The notes below the pieces were generated by a model. It had not been told where the DNA came from. It did not search any database and saw only the letters and a program-made list of their open reading frames with translations. 64,000 nucleotides of DNA from NCBI RefSeq assembly GCF_014083985.1, contig NZ_CP046907.1, forward strand, positions 1,964,001 to 2,028,000, written 5' to 3'. The position numbers were made by a program, and so were the translations under genes. Positions 42,136 through 51,569 of this stretch are shown here, in pieces (within the stretch, counting starts at the first letter, position 1; every line of letters starts with the position of its first letter). Origin of the DNA: Streptomyces sp. SCUT-3. GTDB lineage: Bacteria; Actinomycetota; Actinomycetes; Streptomycetales; Streptomycetaceae.

Positions 42136-45100
42136 CTATCCGTCCAGGATCCGCTCGAGTGCGGCGCGGTCGGGCAGCCCCTCGGGGCGCACCGTCTCGC
42201 CGGTGCGCACGTAAAGGAACGCCGCCGACACCTCGGAGAGCGGCACCCCCTGCTGCTCGGCCCACGCCAGCCGGTACACCGCGAGCTGGAGGGGGTCCGC
42301 GCTGCCCGCGCGGCCGGTCTTCCAGTCCACGACCTCGAAGGCGGGCCCGTCCGCCCCGCCGTCCCGGTCACGGTCCCGGTAGACGGCGTCGATCCGCCCG
42401 CGCACGGTGCGCCCCGCCAGCCTCAGCACGAACGGCGCCTCCACCCGGTACGGGGTGCGGTGCGCGTACGGGGTGCGCAGGAACGCCTCCTTGAGGGCCT
42501 CCAGGTCCTCCTCGTCGACGATGCCGTCGTCCTCGAAGCCGGGCAGGTCGTCCGGTTCGAGGAGGGGCCGCGGCTCGAACAGGGACTCCACCCAGGCGTG
42601 GAAGCGGGTGCCGCGCCGGGCCGCGGGCTGCGGGGGGCGCGGCATCGGGCGGGCCAGCTCGCGGGCGAACCCGTCCGGGTCGGACGCGACGCGCAGCAAC
42701 TGCGAGGCGGACAGGGACGACGGCAGGGGCACGTCGCGCACGGACCGCCGGGCACGGCGCAGCTCCTCGGCGAGCGTCTCCAGGTCGCGGTCCCAGGACC
42801 GCACCTGCCGCTCCTCCTCCGGCGCCAGGCCGCCGGTGGTGACCGGGGTGCCGGGGGTGCCGGGGGTGCCCGGGGTGTCGGGCAAGGGGTGGCGGGCACC
42901 GGGCACGTGGCCGGGTGCGAGCAGCACCCGGCCCGGGGGCACCCCGCGCAGGAGCGGCGCACCGTCCCCGCGCCGCTCCTCCCCGGGTGCCTCGGACGCC
43001 TCGGGCGTTTCCGGGTCTCCAAACGCGTGCTGCCCGCCGTCGGGCCGGCCTCCCTCGGGCCGCTCCTCCTCGGGCCGCTCCTCGTCGGGCGGCGGCTCCT
43101 CGGACCAGGCGTCCTCGTCCGGCCAGGGCTCTTCGTCCGGCCAGGGCTCCTCGTCGGGCGGGGGCTCGTCCGGCCATTCCTCGTCGGCCCAGAGCGCCTC
43201 GTCCGGGAGGTCCGGAGCGCCCGGGGCGTGCGGGAAGCCGCCGGTCCCAGGCCCTTCCGGGCCGCCGGACGCGGCCGGGCCGCTTCGCGCCCCCGGGGCG
43301 GCGGGCGCGGCGGGGGCGGCCGGTTCGCGTTCCAGCCACTCGCGCACGGTGCGGGCGGCCTCGCGTCGGCGGGCCAGTGCGGCGGCGTCCAGGGGCAGCG
43401 GCCACTGGTGGTCGCCGCTGCGGTCCAGGGCCGGGTTCTCCTCGTCCTCGGCCGGCGGGTCGGCCCACGCCTCGATCTCGCCGAACCCGTTCTCGCAGTG
43501 CTCGCGCAGCGCGTCGAGGAAGGCGGACGGGCCGCGGGGCTTCTTCTGCGTCGGCCCCCACCAGTGGCCCGAGCCCAGCAGCAGCGACCGGGGCCGGGTG
43601 AAGGTGACGTACCCCAGGCGCAGTTCCTCGATCCGCTGGTGCTCCTTCATGGCCGTCGCGAAGTCCTTCAGTCCGCGCGAGGTCCACTCCTGCACGTCCG
43701 GCAGGGTCTCGGCGTCGCCGCGCAGGGCGTGCGGCAGGACGTGGGCGTTCTTCGTCCACAGGGAGCGGCCCTGCTCGCTGGGGAAGGTCTTGGCGACCAG
43801 CCCGGGGACGGCGACGACGTCCCACTCCAGGCCCTTGGACTTGTGGGCGGTGAGGACCTTCACGGTGTCCTCGCCGCCGGGCAGCGTGGTGTCCAGGCCC
43901 TTGTCGTACTGGACGGCGGTGCGCAGGAAGCCGAGGAAGGCGGTCAGGGAGGCGTCGCCGTCGAGGGGGGCTCCGCCCCGGTCCGGGGAGGAGAACGCGG
44001 CGGCCACGTCCAGGAAGGCGCCGAGGGTCTCGCGGCGGCGGGCCGCCAGGGCCTGCGGGGAGGCGGACAGCTCGACCTCCAGGCCGGTCACGGCCAGCAC
44101 CCGGTGCAGGACGTCCATCAGCGGGTCGCCGAGGGAGCGGCGCAGGTCGCGGATCTCCCGGGCGAGGTGGGCGAAGCGCACCCGGGCCTCGGCGGAGAAC
44201 TCCAGTCCGTCGTCGGGCTCGCCGGCGACGAAGGTGTCCAGGGCGTCGGCGAGCGAGACGACCTCGGTGGGGTCGACGCCCTCCACGGCCTCGGCGAGCC
44301 GCCGGTCGGGGTCGGTGCCGTCGTCGGGGGTGTCGTGGAGGCTGCGCACCAGGGTGCGGGCGCGGCGGCCCAGGAGGGCGAGGTCGCGGTGGCCGATGCG
44401 CCAGCGGGGGCCGACGAGCAGCCGCACCAGGGCGGCGTTGGCGGTGGGGTCCTGGAGGACCTCGCAGACGGCGACCAGGTCGGCGATCTCGGGCAGGTGC
44501 AGCAGCCCGGACAGGCCGACGACCTCGACCGGGATCTCCCGCGCCACCAGGGCGGCGTGGATGTCGGGGAAGTCGCCGGCGGTGCGGCACAGCACGGCGA
44601 CCTGCCCGGGGGACGCCTGCCGGGTGCGCACCAGGTGGGCGATCGAGTCGGCGAGCCAGTCGATCTCCTCGGCCTGGGTGCGCAGCAGGGCGCAGCGCAC
44701 CAGGCCGTCGTGCTCGGCTCCGGGGGCGGGGCGCAGCGCCTCGACGCCCTCGTGGCGTTCGCGCAGTTCGGCGGCGAGGCCGTTGGCGAAGCGCAGCAGG
44801 CGGCCGCCGCTGCGGCGGTTCTCGCTGAGGGAGTGGCGGTCGGCGGGGCGGCCGTCGCGGTGCGGGAAGTGGACGGGGAAGTCGTCGAGGTTGGCCACGG
44901 AGGCGCCGCGCCAGCCGTAGATGGCCTGGCAGGGGTCGCCGACGGCGGTGACCGCGTGGCCGCGGCCGGATCCGTCGCCGCCGTCGCCGAACAGGCCGGC
45001 CAGCAGCAGGCGCTGGGCGACCGAGGTGTCCTGGTACTCGTCGAGGAGGACGACGGCGTACTGCTCGCGCAGCAGTCGGCCGACCTCCGGGCTGCGGGTG

Positions 45101-45930
45101 GCGAGGCGGGCGGAGAAGGCGATCTGGTCGCCGAAGTCCATCAGGTCGCGTTCGCGTTTGGCCGTGCGGTAGCCGTCGACCAGGCCGGCGAGTTCGATGC
45201 GGCCGCGGGCGGCCTCGGGGGCGCGGCGCAGGTCGTCGTTGGTGAGCCTCACCCCGGCCAGGGTCTCCAGGAGGGCGGTGTCGTGGGCGCGCAGGGCGGC
45301 GGGGTCGACCAGGTGCTCGGCGAGCTCGCCGTCGAGGGCGAGGAGGTCGGAGACCAGGTCGGCGAGGTTCTTGGTGAGGGAGGGGAACGGGCCGGGGGCG
45401 GCGCGCAGGACGCGGGCGGCGAGCTGGTAGCGGGTGGAGTCGGCGAGGAGGCGGGTGTGCGGCTCAATGCCGATACGCAGTCCGTGCTCGGCCAGCAGCT
45501 GCCCGGCGAAGGCGTGGTAGGTGGAGATGGTCGGCTCGCCGGGGACGTCGTCGTCCCCTCCCGGCGTGCCGGGGGTGTTCGCCGCGCCGGGGACAGCGGG
45601 CGTGCCGGGGACGGCGGGCGTGCCGGGGACGGCGGGCGCGCCGGGGGGTTCCATGACGCCGGCCTCGACCAGGGCCTTGCGGACGCGCTCGGAGAGTTCG
45701 CCTGCGGCCTTGTTGGTGAAGGTCAGGCCCAGCACCTGCTCGGGCCGCACCTGCCCGGTCCCGACGAGCCAGACGACGCGGGCGGCCATCACCGTGGTCT
45801 TCCCCGAGCCGGCGCCCGCCACGATGACGTTCGGGGCGAGCGGGGCCGTGATGCAGGCCGTCTGCTCGGGGGTGAAGGGGATCCCGAGGAGCTCCTTGAG
45901 CTGCTCGGGGTCGGTGATGCGCGGTGCCAC
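42136..45930 (-). CDS. adnB: AdnB-type helicase-nuclease (recombination/DSB end resection)
   Basis: 1264 aa. UvrD-like motor fused to a RecB-type nuclease, one half of the actinobacterial AdnAB end-resection complex. Motor motifs: VAGAGSGKTTVM, LTFTNKAAGEL, LLDEYQDTSVAQ, YGWRGAS, VKVLTAHKSKGLEWD. Nuclease motif near the C-terminus: VVDWKTGRAG. Between them lies an acidic, Pro/Trp/Asp/Glu-rich linker of about 120 residues with PWPDEE repeats, probably disordered. The GNAT gene is 126 nt upstream. Its usual partner adnA is 7.5 kb further upstream, beyond an inserted cassette. Confidence 0.92.
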   Translation of the reverse strand: MAPRITDPEQLKELLGIPFTPEQTACITAPLAPNVIVAGAGSGKTTVMAARVVWLVGTGQVRPEQVLGLTFTNKAAGELSERVRKALVEAGVMEPPGAPAVPGTPAVPGTPAVPGAANTPGTPGGDDDVPGEPTISTYHAFAGQLLAEHGLRIGIEPHTRLLADSTRYQLAARVLRAAPGPFPSLTKNLADLVSDLLALDGELAEHLVDPAALRAHDTALLETLAGVRLTNDDLRRAPEAARGRIELAGLVDGYRTAKRERDLMDFGDQIAFSARLATRSPEVGRLLREQYAVVLLDEYQDTSVAQRLLLAGLFGDGGDGSGRGHAVTAVGDPCQAIYGWRGASVANLDDFPVHFPHRDGRPADRHSLSENRRSGGRLLRFANGLAAELRERHEGVEALRPAPGAEHDGLVRCALLRTQAEEIDWLADSIAHLVRTRQASPGQVAVLCRTAGDFPDIHAALVAREIPVEVVGLSGLLHLPEIADLVAVCEVLQDPTANAALVRLLVGPRWRIGHRDLALLGRRARTLVRSLHDTPDDGTDPDRRLAEAVEGVDPTEVVSLADALDTFVAGEPDDGLEFSAEARVRFAHLAREIRDLRRSLGDPLMDVLHRVLAVTGLEVELSASPQALAARRRETLGAFLDVAAAFSSPDRGGAPLDGDASLTAFLGFLRTAVQYDKGLDTTLPGGEDTVKVLTAHKSKGLEWDVVAVPGLVAKTFPSEQGRSLWTKNAHVLPHALRGDAETLPDVQEWTSRGLKDFATAMKEHQRIEELRLGYVTFTRPRSLLLGSGHWWGPTQKKPRGPSAFLDALREHCENGFGEIEAWADPPAEDEENPALDRSGDHQWPLPLDAAALARRREAARTVREWLEREPAAPAAPAAPGARSGPAASGGPEGPGTGGFPHAPGAPDLPDEALWADEEWPDEPPPDEEPWPDEEPWPDEDAWSEEPPPDEERPEEERPEGGRPDGGQHAFGDPETPEASEAPGEERRGDGAPLLRGVPPGRVLLAPGHVPGARHPLPDTPGTPGTPGTPVTTGGLAPEEERQVRSWDRDLETLAEELRRARRSVRDVPLPSSLSASQLLRVASDPDGFARELARPMPRPPQPAARRGTRFHAWVESLFEPRPLLEPDDLPGFEDDGIVDEEDLEALKEAFLRTPYAHRTPYRVEAPFVLRLAGRTVRGRIDAVYRDRDRDGGADGPAFEVVDWKTGRAGSADPLQLAVYRLAWAEQQGVPLSEVSAAFLYVRTGETVRPEGLPDRAALERILDG

Positions 45931-46056
45931 CCACCGAGGGTAGCCGCGTACGAGGACAACTCCGGACAGGGGGACCCGCGCGGACGGCCCCGCCCGCGGG
46001 CCGCCACTGCCCTGCCCGGCGGCGGGCGGCCGCAGGGGCGGACCCGCGCGGACGGC

Positions 46057-46599
46057 CTACGCCGGACGGCCCCGCGGCGGGCCGGAAGGGGTCCGTCCGG
46101 CACGCGGCCCCGGTCGGCGGAGCTGCTTGACCATCACGAGCTCCCTGCCCGTGCCGTCGGGCAGCGGGGCGCCGGAGGCGTCCGCGAGGACGAAGCCGTG
46201 GCGCCGGTACAGCTCGACGGCGGGCTCGTTGGCCGGGATCACGGTGAGCCTCAGCACCGCGGCGCCCGACCGCCGGGCCCACGCCTCGACCTCCGCCACC
46301 AGCCGGCCCCCCGCGCCGCGTCCCCGCGCCCCGGGGGCCACCCACACCGACCGCAGCTCGCACACACCGCCGCCCGAGGGCACGCCCCTGGCCATCCCGG
46401 CGGTCCGGCCGTCGTCCAGCACCGCGAGGACGTGGTGGGCGCCGGGCGTGGCGAAGCGGGCGCGCCACTGCTCCTCCCCGCCCCGGTGCCAGTCGGCGAG
46501 CCGGGCGACGAACGCGTGCGGCGCCTCGGTCAGCGCGGCGAGGCGTGCCTCCCGCCACAGCGGCCAGTCGTCCGCCGTGAGAACCCGCAAACGCACCAT
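46057..46599 (-). CDS. GNAT-family N-acetyltransferase
   Basis: 180 aa. Complete GNAT fold: LRVLTADDWPLWREARLAAL, VWVAPGARGRGAGGRLV (acetyl-CoA loop R-G-x-G-A) and LRLTVIPANEPAVELYRRHGFV. Substrate unknown. The ATG (MVRLRVL) has no clear ribosome site. It precedes adnB on the same strand and may now provide its promoter. Whether it is native to the adnAB locus or belongs to the inserted cassette is not certain. Sixteen-base GACCCGCGCGGACGGC copies (about 45973 and 46041) lie just downstream. Confidence 0.88.
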   Translation of the reverse strand: MVRLRVLTADDWPLWREARLAALTEAPHAFVARLADWHRGGEEQWRARFATPGAHHVLAVLDDGRTAGMARGVPSGGGVCELRSVWVAPGARGRGAGGRLVAEVEAWARRSGAAVLRLTVIPANEPAVELYRRHGFVLADASGAPLPDGTGRELVMVKQLRRPGPRAGRTPSGPPRGRPA

Positions 46600-46827
46600 G
46601 CCGCAGAGTCTGCCGCATACGTGGAGGCGTCGTCCCGGTCGCGGGAGACGTAGTCGCCCACGACCAGGAAGGTGTTGATGTCACCTGGACAGTCACGCTT
46701 GGCATGCCGGCGTCGGATCGTCTCGGCCGGCCGGCGGTATTGCGTCAGTGTTGAGAAAACCACCGATGCGGTGGGCGCCACCGCCGATCCGGGCCTTGGC
46801 AGGAACGCGGCAGGCGGACACTCAGGC

Positions 46828-48159
46828 TCATGCGGTGAGCTCAAGGAATTGACGCACCTCGGGAACAGCCCGGTGTTCCACGAGCTTGGACCGCAGATCC
46901 GCCAGGGTGGCACTACCGCGAGCGGAAGTGACGCCGCCCAGGCGTTCGACAGCCTGCTGGGCAGCGCCCACCGCATGGTCGAGGTCGCGCAGGGCAAGGT
47001 ACGCCTCGGCCTGCCGGGCGCAGTAGATCGCGGCCCCGCGGGGGAAGGCGTCACCGTTGTACGCCTCGGCCGCGGCGGTGCCGGCCTGCTGAAAATGGTG
47101 CAGGGCGCGGGCCGGGTCACCGAGGTTGAGGGCCGAGCTGCCCAGGAGCTGGTGGATCTCGCCGATGTTGACCCAGTACAGAGAGGGCAGATCCTCATCG
47201 AGCGGGATCGCGTTGCGGTAGGCGTCCAGGGCCGCGTTGGCCGCACGGTCGGAAGCACGCGGGTCCCCGGCTCGGGCATGGGCGCGGCAGGCACGGGCGT
47301 GCAGCATGGCGCTCATGCGGGCCGATCCGGTGGCGGTGGCGTAGGTGGAGGCCGCCTCCACCAGGGAGACCGCGGCGCGTGGGTCACCGGTGGAGTAGCA
47401 CTTGATGGCCCAGAAGGCGAGGGTGTTCGCAAGGACTTCGGGATCGCCGGCGGCCAAGGCGTCCTCGGCCGCGTCCGCGAAGTGGTCTTCGGCCCGCTCA
47501 GAGTGGCCGCTGTCGTAGGCGGTCCAGCCGGCCGCGCGTTGTGCGTCGGCCGCGGCTGCGAGAAGACGGCGTCCGGTGGCATCACTGCAGGAAGCGGTGC
47601 GGAGGGTGTCGGTGATCATGTCGAATTCCTGGACCGCGGCGTTGTAGACGTGTCCGGAGCCGATCCGGTCGTCCAAGTGCCGCAGTACGGTGAGCCGCTG
47701 TTCGTGGAGGGCTGCGAGACTGTCGCCGACCCGTCTGCCGGTTGCCGCCCGGGCGGCGGGCGGGGGCGCGAGGGCCGAGGCCATGCTGCCGGCCGCTGCG
47801 GTGATGAGGAAACGACGCCGTTCCACGGATCCACCTGCTCTTCCTGAGACTGTCGGCGCGGTTGGAGTTGAGCGGCGGGACGCTGGGGGGTGCGTGGGCA
47901 CCGCGAGGGCGAGCCAGCCCGGCCACCCCAGGTCCAGCACGTCACTGCGGCTGACACCGGTGAGATCGGCGATCGCCAGTTGGGTATACCGGTCGGGCAC
48001 CGTGCCGGCCTTCCTCCGGGAGAGCTTCTGCCGGTTCGCCGCCAAAGCCCCGAACCCCAGCGCTTTGTGCCGTTCAGCAATCCGCCTGAGGAACGCGGCT
48101 GCGCTCCCGCCATGACGGGAGACGAGGTAATCCAGCCCGGTCGCCACATCGCTCACCAC
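46828..48159 (-). CDS. HTH-TPR regulator (Streptomyces AfsR/regulatory-protein type)
   Basis: 443 aa. The N-terminal 85 residues hold a helix-turn-helix-like unit (GGSAAAFLRRIAERHKALG, GALAANRQKLSRRKAG, DLTGVSRSDVLDLGWPGW). A linker with a twin-arginine-like hydrophobic segment (RRRFLITAAAGSMASALA) follows, then about 280 residues of TPR-like helices (GWTAYDSGHSERAEDHFADAA, ARALHHFQQAGTAAAEAY). Such proteins are common cytosolic regulators in Streptomyces, often beside small biosynthetic operons. It is divergent from the sugar operon with a 266-bp spacer and is its likely regulator; the signal is unknown. Confidence 0.85.
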   Translation of the reverse strand: MVSDVATGLDYLVSRHGGSAAAFLRRIAERHKALGFGALAANRQKLSRRKAGTVPDRYTQLAIADLTGVSRSDVLDLGWPGWLALAVPTHPPASRRSTPTAPTVSGRAGGSVERRRFLITAAAGSMASALAPPPAARAATGRRVGDSLAALHEQRLTVLRHLDDRIGSGHVYNAAVQEFDMITDTLRTASCSDATGRRLLAAAADAQRAAGWTAYDSGHSERAEDHFADAAEDALAAGDPEVLANTLAFWAIKCYSTGDPRAAVSLVEAASTYATATGSARMSAMLHARACRAHARAGDPRASDRAANAALDAYRNAIPLDEDLPSLYWVNIGEIHQLLGSSALNLGDPARALHHFQQAGTAAAEAYNGDAFPRGAAIYCARQAEAYLALRDLDHAVGAAQQAVERLGGVTSARGSATLADLRSKLVEHRAVPEVRQFLELTA

Positions 48160-48425
48160 GGCTTCGCCTCTCGGTCGGTGCGGGTCGCTCCCAGTGTCGC
48201 CAACGAGGCCGGTTCGCGGGAAGAAACGGGCGAGCTGGATGACGGAGGGATGACAGCTGGGCCATCGGGGATGACGTCGGCTTCCTTCCGGCTCACCGGG
48301 CCGATGCGGTGTCCTCAGTCCTGCAAGGAACTCCGGCTCGGCGCGGGCCCGGACAGCCCCGCGCTGAGACGGAGCGGTCTGAGCACCACGCCTACCGGCT
48401 CATCATCACTGCCACTGGAGGATTC

Positions 48426-49439
48426 ATGGACAAAGTGCTCGTCACAGGTGGGGCCGGCTTCATCGGCTCTCACTTCGTGAAGCGTCTGCTGCAGGCCGAC
48501 GACGTGGCCGAGGTGACCGTGCTCGACGCCCTCACCTACGCGGGGCACATCGAGAACCTGGGCGAGGCGTTCCTCTCCTCGAAGCTGACCTTCGTCAAGG
48601 GCAACATCCTCAACGCCGGCCTGGTGGACGAGCTGGTCCGCCGGCACACGGCCATCGTGCACTTCGCGGCCGAGTCGCACGTGGACCGCTCCTTCTACGA
48701 GGCGGGGAACTTCCTGACGACGAACGTGCTGGGGACCCACACGGTCCTGGACGCCGCCAGGAGGCTCGGCACCCAGAAAATCGTCCACGTCTCCACCGAC
48801 GAGGTCTACGGGTCACTGCTGTCCGGCTGGGCCAAAGAGTCCGATCCGCTGCGGCCCAGCGTCCCGTACGCCGCGTCGAAGGCAGCCGGCGACCTGGTGG
48901 CGCTCTCGTACTTCCAGACCTACGGCGTGCCCGTGTGCGTGACGCGTTCCTCGAACAACTACGGTCCTTGCCAGCACCCCGAGAAGATCATTCCGTTGTT
49001 CGTCACGCGTCTCCTCATGGGCGGGACGGTCGCCCTCCACGGTCGCGGCGAGCACGTACGCAACTGGCTCCATGTCGAGGACAACTGCCAGGGCATCGAG
49101 CTGGTCCTGCGGGCAGGGACCCCGGGCGAGACCTACAACATCGGCGGCGGGACGGACCTGACGAGCCGACAACTCACCGAGATCATCCTGCGCATCTGCG
49201 GTGCCGACTGGGACTCGGTGCGGTACGTGGCGGACCGGCAGGCCAACGACCTGCGGTACGCGATGGACTGGTCGAAGATCGCCAACAGCCTCGGCTACAA
49301 GCCGGTACGCCCGCTGGAGGACGGGATCGCGGAGACAGCACAGTGGTACAGGAACAACCCCGGCCGCTGGGCGCCTTTGCTCCGCAAACCACACGCCCCC
49401 TCGTCCCGGGTCAGCCTCCCTGCCATGGCCGGGGCGTGA
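48426..49439 (+). CDS. dTDP-glucose 4,6-dehydratase-like (RmlB-type) enzyme
   Basis: 337 aa, ATG with GGAGG 4 nt upstream (MDKVLVTGGAGFIGSH). Extended SDR with the RmlB signature set: GGAGFIGS nucleotide loop, DALTYAGH, HFAAESHVDRS, catalytic STDEVYGS (the Asp-Glu pair used for dehydration) and YAASKAAGD (YxxxK), plus RSSNNYGPCQHPEK and HGRGEHVRNWLHVED. It should convert an NDP-hexose to the 4-keto-6-deoxy sugar. No nucleotidyltransferase (rmlA) is in the cassette, so the substrate would come from the host pool. First gene of a four-gene operon. Confidence 0.9.
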   Translation: MDKVLVTGGAGFIGSHFVKRLLQADDVAEVTVLDALTYAGHIENLGEAFLSSKLTFVKGNILNAGLVDELVRRHTAIVHFAAESHVDRSFYEAGNFLTTNVLGTHTVLDAARRLGTQKIVHVSTDEVYGSLLSGWAKESDPLRPSVPYAASKAAGDLVALSYFQTYGVPVCVTRSSNNYGPCQHPEKIIPLFVTRLLMGGTVALHGRGEHVRNWLHVEDNCQGIELVLRAGTPGETYNIGGGTDLTSRQLTEIILRICGADWDSVRYVADRQANDLRYAMDWSKIANSLGYKPVRPLEDGIAETAQWYRNNPGRWAPLLRKPHAPSSRVSLPAMAGA

Positions 49440-49446
49440 GGCCGAC

Positions 49447-50433
49447 ATGCCCACCGACGCGCGGAAACAACCGTGGCGCATCCTCGTGACCGGGGTCGGC
49501 GGCGCTCCGGGGTTCGACCTGTCCAGGAGCCTGCTGCGGCTCGGCTGCCACGTCATCGGCACGGACGCGAACCCGCTGGCGCCGGGCCTGCTGCTGCCCG
49601 ACACCACCCCGTACACCGCGGTCCCTGCGGGTCATCCCGACTACGGCGCCGACCTGCTCCGGCTGTGCCGTGAACTCAGGCCCGACGCGATCGTGTCCAC
49701 CGTCGAGCAGGAACTTTCGAAGCTCGTCGCGCTCCGTCGCCCCCTGGCCGGCCTCGGCGTGAGAACGTGGCTGCCGGACCAGCGCGCGGTGGACGCCTGC
49801 ACCGACAAAGCCGCCTTCCACCAGGTGCTCACCGAGCACCGCATCCCCACCCCCCGCACCTTCCTGCCGCACGAGATCGACGAAGCCCTCGACGGGCACC
49901 CGCTGGTCGTCAAGCCGCGGTGCGGGCAGGGCGCACAGAGCGTGCACTTCTGCCGGACCAAGGACCAGGCGCGGGTCCTGTGCGAACCGGTGCCGGAGCC
50001 CATCGTCCAAGAACAGCTGAAAGGCCGGGAGTTCACCGCGGACTGTCTCGTGGACCGCTCCGGTCGGGCATCGGTGATCCTGCGGCACCGGCTGCTCGTC
50101 AAGGGCGGCCTGGCCGTGGTGAGCAGCACGTTCCGCCATCGGAAGGTGGAGGAACACGTCAGGGCGACGCTGGCCGCCGTCGGCGCGACCGGGGTGTGCT
50201 GCGTGCAGGGATTCATCTGCGAGGACAGGCCGCAGCAGGTCGTCATGACCGAGGTGAACGCCCGGATCGCCGGCGGCTTCCCGGCGAGCGAGGCGGCCGG
50301 CGCAGACCTTGTCGGACAGTTCCTCAAAGGCCTGTTCGGACTCCCCGTCGACCACGACCGACTCCAGTACAGGCCCGGAGTCCGCCTGACCAAGTACATC
50401 GAGACCCTGGCCGCCGGCGAAGGGACAACGTGA
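49447..50433 (+). CDS. ATP-grasp carboxylate-amine ligase-like protein
   Basis: 328 aa, 7 nt after the dehydratase gene. An N-terminal Rossmann-like segment (RILVTGVGGAPGFDLSRSLL) resembles CarB-type ATP-grasp proteins of polysaccharide clusters. The ATP-grasp core shows HPLVVKPRCGQGAQSV, VQEQLKGREFTADCLVD and VVMTEVNARIAGGFP (metal-binding Glu/Asn). It would ligate a carboxylate to an amine or similar acceptor using ATP; the amine could be that added by the next gene product. Both substrates are unknown. The stop overlaps the aminotransferase start (TGATG). Confidence 0.85.
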   Translation: MPTDARKQPWRILVTGVGGAPGFDLSRSLLRLGCHVIGTDANPLAPGLLLPDTTPYTAVPAGHPDYGADLLRLCRELRPDAIVSTVEQELSKLVALRRPLAGLGVRTWLPDQRAVDACTDKAAFHQVLTEHRIPTPRTFLPHEIDEALDGHPLVVKPRCGQGAQSVHFCRTKDQARVLCEPVPEPIVQEQLKGREFTADCLVDRSGRASVILRHRLLVKGGLAVVSSTFRHRKVEEHVRATLAAVGATGVCCVQGFICEDRPQQVVMTEVNARIAGGFPASEAAGADLVGQFLKGLFGLPVDHDRLQYRPGVRLTKYIETLAAGEGTT

Positions 50434-51569
50434 TGACCATGACGGCTCAGGCGGGCGTCGGCCAGAACGCCCGCCCCTTCATCCACGGCCCGGAGGAAGC
50501 CGCAGTACTCGAGGCCCTGCGCAGCGGCCAGTACAACCACAGCGGCATCACCGACGAGTTCGAGACACGCATCGCCCGGTTCCTCGGCGTCGCAGACACC
50601 GTCGCGGTCGCCTCCGGCACAACCGCGCTCCACATCGCCCTGCTCGCCGCCGGCGTCGGGCCCGGGCACGAAGTGATCGTCCCCTCGTTCACGTTCTGCG
50701 CGACCGTGCAGGCTGTCCTCGCCGTCGGGGCCCGGCCCCGCTTCATCGAGGTCAACCCGCGCACGCTGTGCGTCGAGAGCCAGGAGGTGCTGGACGCCCT
50801 GACGTCGCACACCCGCGCGGTCCTGCCCGTCCTCTACGGCGGCCGGGCCGTCGACCTCACCGACGCGCAGCCGACGCTGGCCGAACGCTGCATCAGCATC
50901 GTTGAGGATGCGGCGCACGCCTTCGGCTCCCACCAGGGCACCCGCCGTGTCGGGGCGACCGGCGCCCTGACGTGCTTCTCCTTCGGCCCGATCAAGAACC
51001 TCACTTGCGGACTCGGCGGCATGCTCGTGCCGCGTACACCGCAGGAGGCCGACATCTGCCGTCGCCTGCGTGGCCTGGGCATCGTTGAATCCCCGGCCCG
51101 GCGCGCGAAGACAACGACCTACACCGTTGACGGGTTCGGCCTGAGGGCGCAGATGTCCTCCCTGAACGCCGCGATCGGTATCGCCCAGCTCGCGCACTTC
51201 CCGCAGGCAGAAGCCAAGCGCCGGGCCCTGTGGCGGGCCTACTCCGCCGCATTGCAGGACGTGCCGGGTCTCGCCCTGATCGACGTCGACGTGGACCGCT
51301 CCGTCCCCCACCTGTGCGCGGTTCGCGTCCTGCACGACCGGGACCGCGTGTTCCACACCCTGCGGGAGCGCGGCATCGGCGTCGGCACGCACTACCCGCC
51401 GAACCACCTGCAACCCGCGTTCGCCCAGTGGCGCCGGCCTCTGCCGGTGACCGAGCAGGTAGGCCGGGAAATCATGACCCTGCCGTTCCACCAGCACCTC
51501 ACAGACACCGACATCACCCGGGTCGCGGACGAGCTGCGGCAAGCCTTGACGCAGGGGACGGCCCGGTGA
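50433..51569 (+). CDS. DegT/DnrJ/EryC1/StrS-family PLP aminotransferase
   Basis: 378 aa from ATG (MTMTAQAGVG), overlapping the previous stop by one base; GTG 50430 is an alternative start. Sugar-aminotransferase motifs: SGTTALHIALLAAG, VEDAAHAFGS (Asp that contacts the PLP ring) and SFGPIKNLTCGLGGML, where Lys forms the Schiff base; MSSLNAAIGIAQL is also typical. It would aminate a keto-sugar nucleotide such as the product of the RmlB-like enzyme. The order dehydratase, ligase, aminotransferase suggests an N-acylated amino-deoxy sugar. Overlaps the phosphatase gene by 4 nt. Confidence 0.88.
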   Translation: MTMTAQAGVGQNARPFIHGPEEAAVLEALRSGQYNHSGITDEFETRIARFLGVADTVAVASGTTALHIALLAAGVGPGHEVIVPSFTFCATVQAVLAVGARPRFIEVNPRTLCVESQEVLDALTSHTRAVLPVLYGGRAVDLTDAQPTLAERCISIVEDAAHAFGSHQGTRRVGATGALTCFSFGPIKNLTCGLGGMLVPRTPQEADICRRLRGLGIVESPARRAKTTTYTVDGFGLRAQMSSLNAAIGIAQLAHFPQAEAKRRALWRAYSAALQDVPGLALIDVDVDRSVPHLCAVRVLHDRDRVFHTLRERGIGVGTHYPPNHLQPAFAQWRRPLPVTEQVGREIMTLPFHQHLTDTDITRVADELRQALTQGTAR

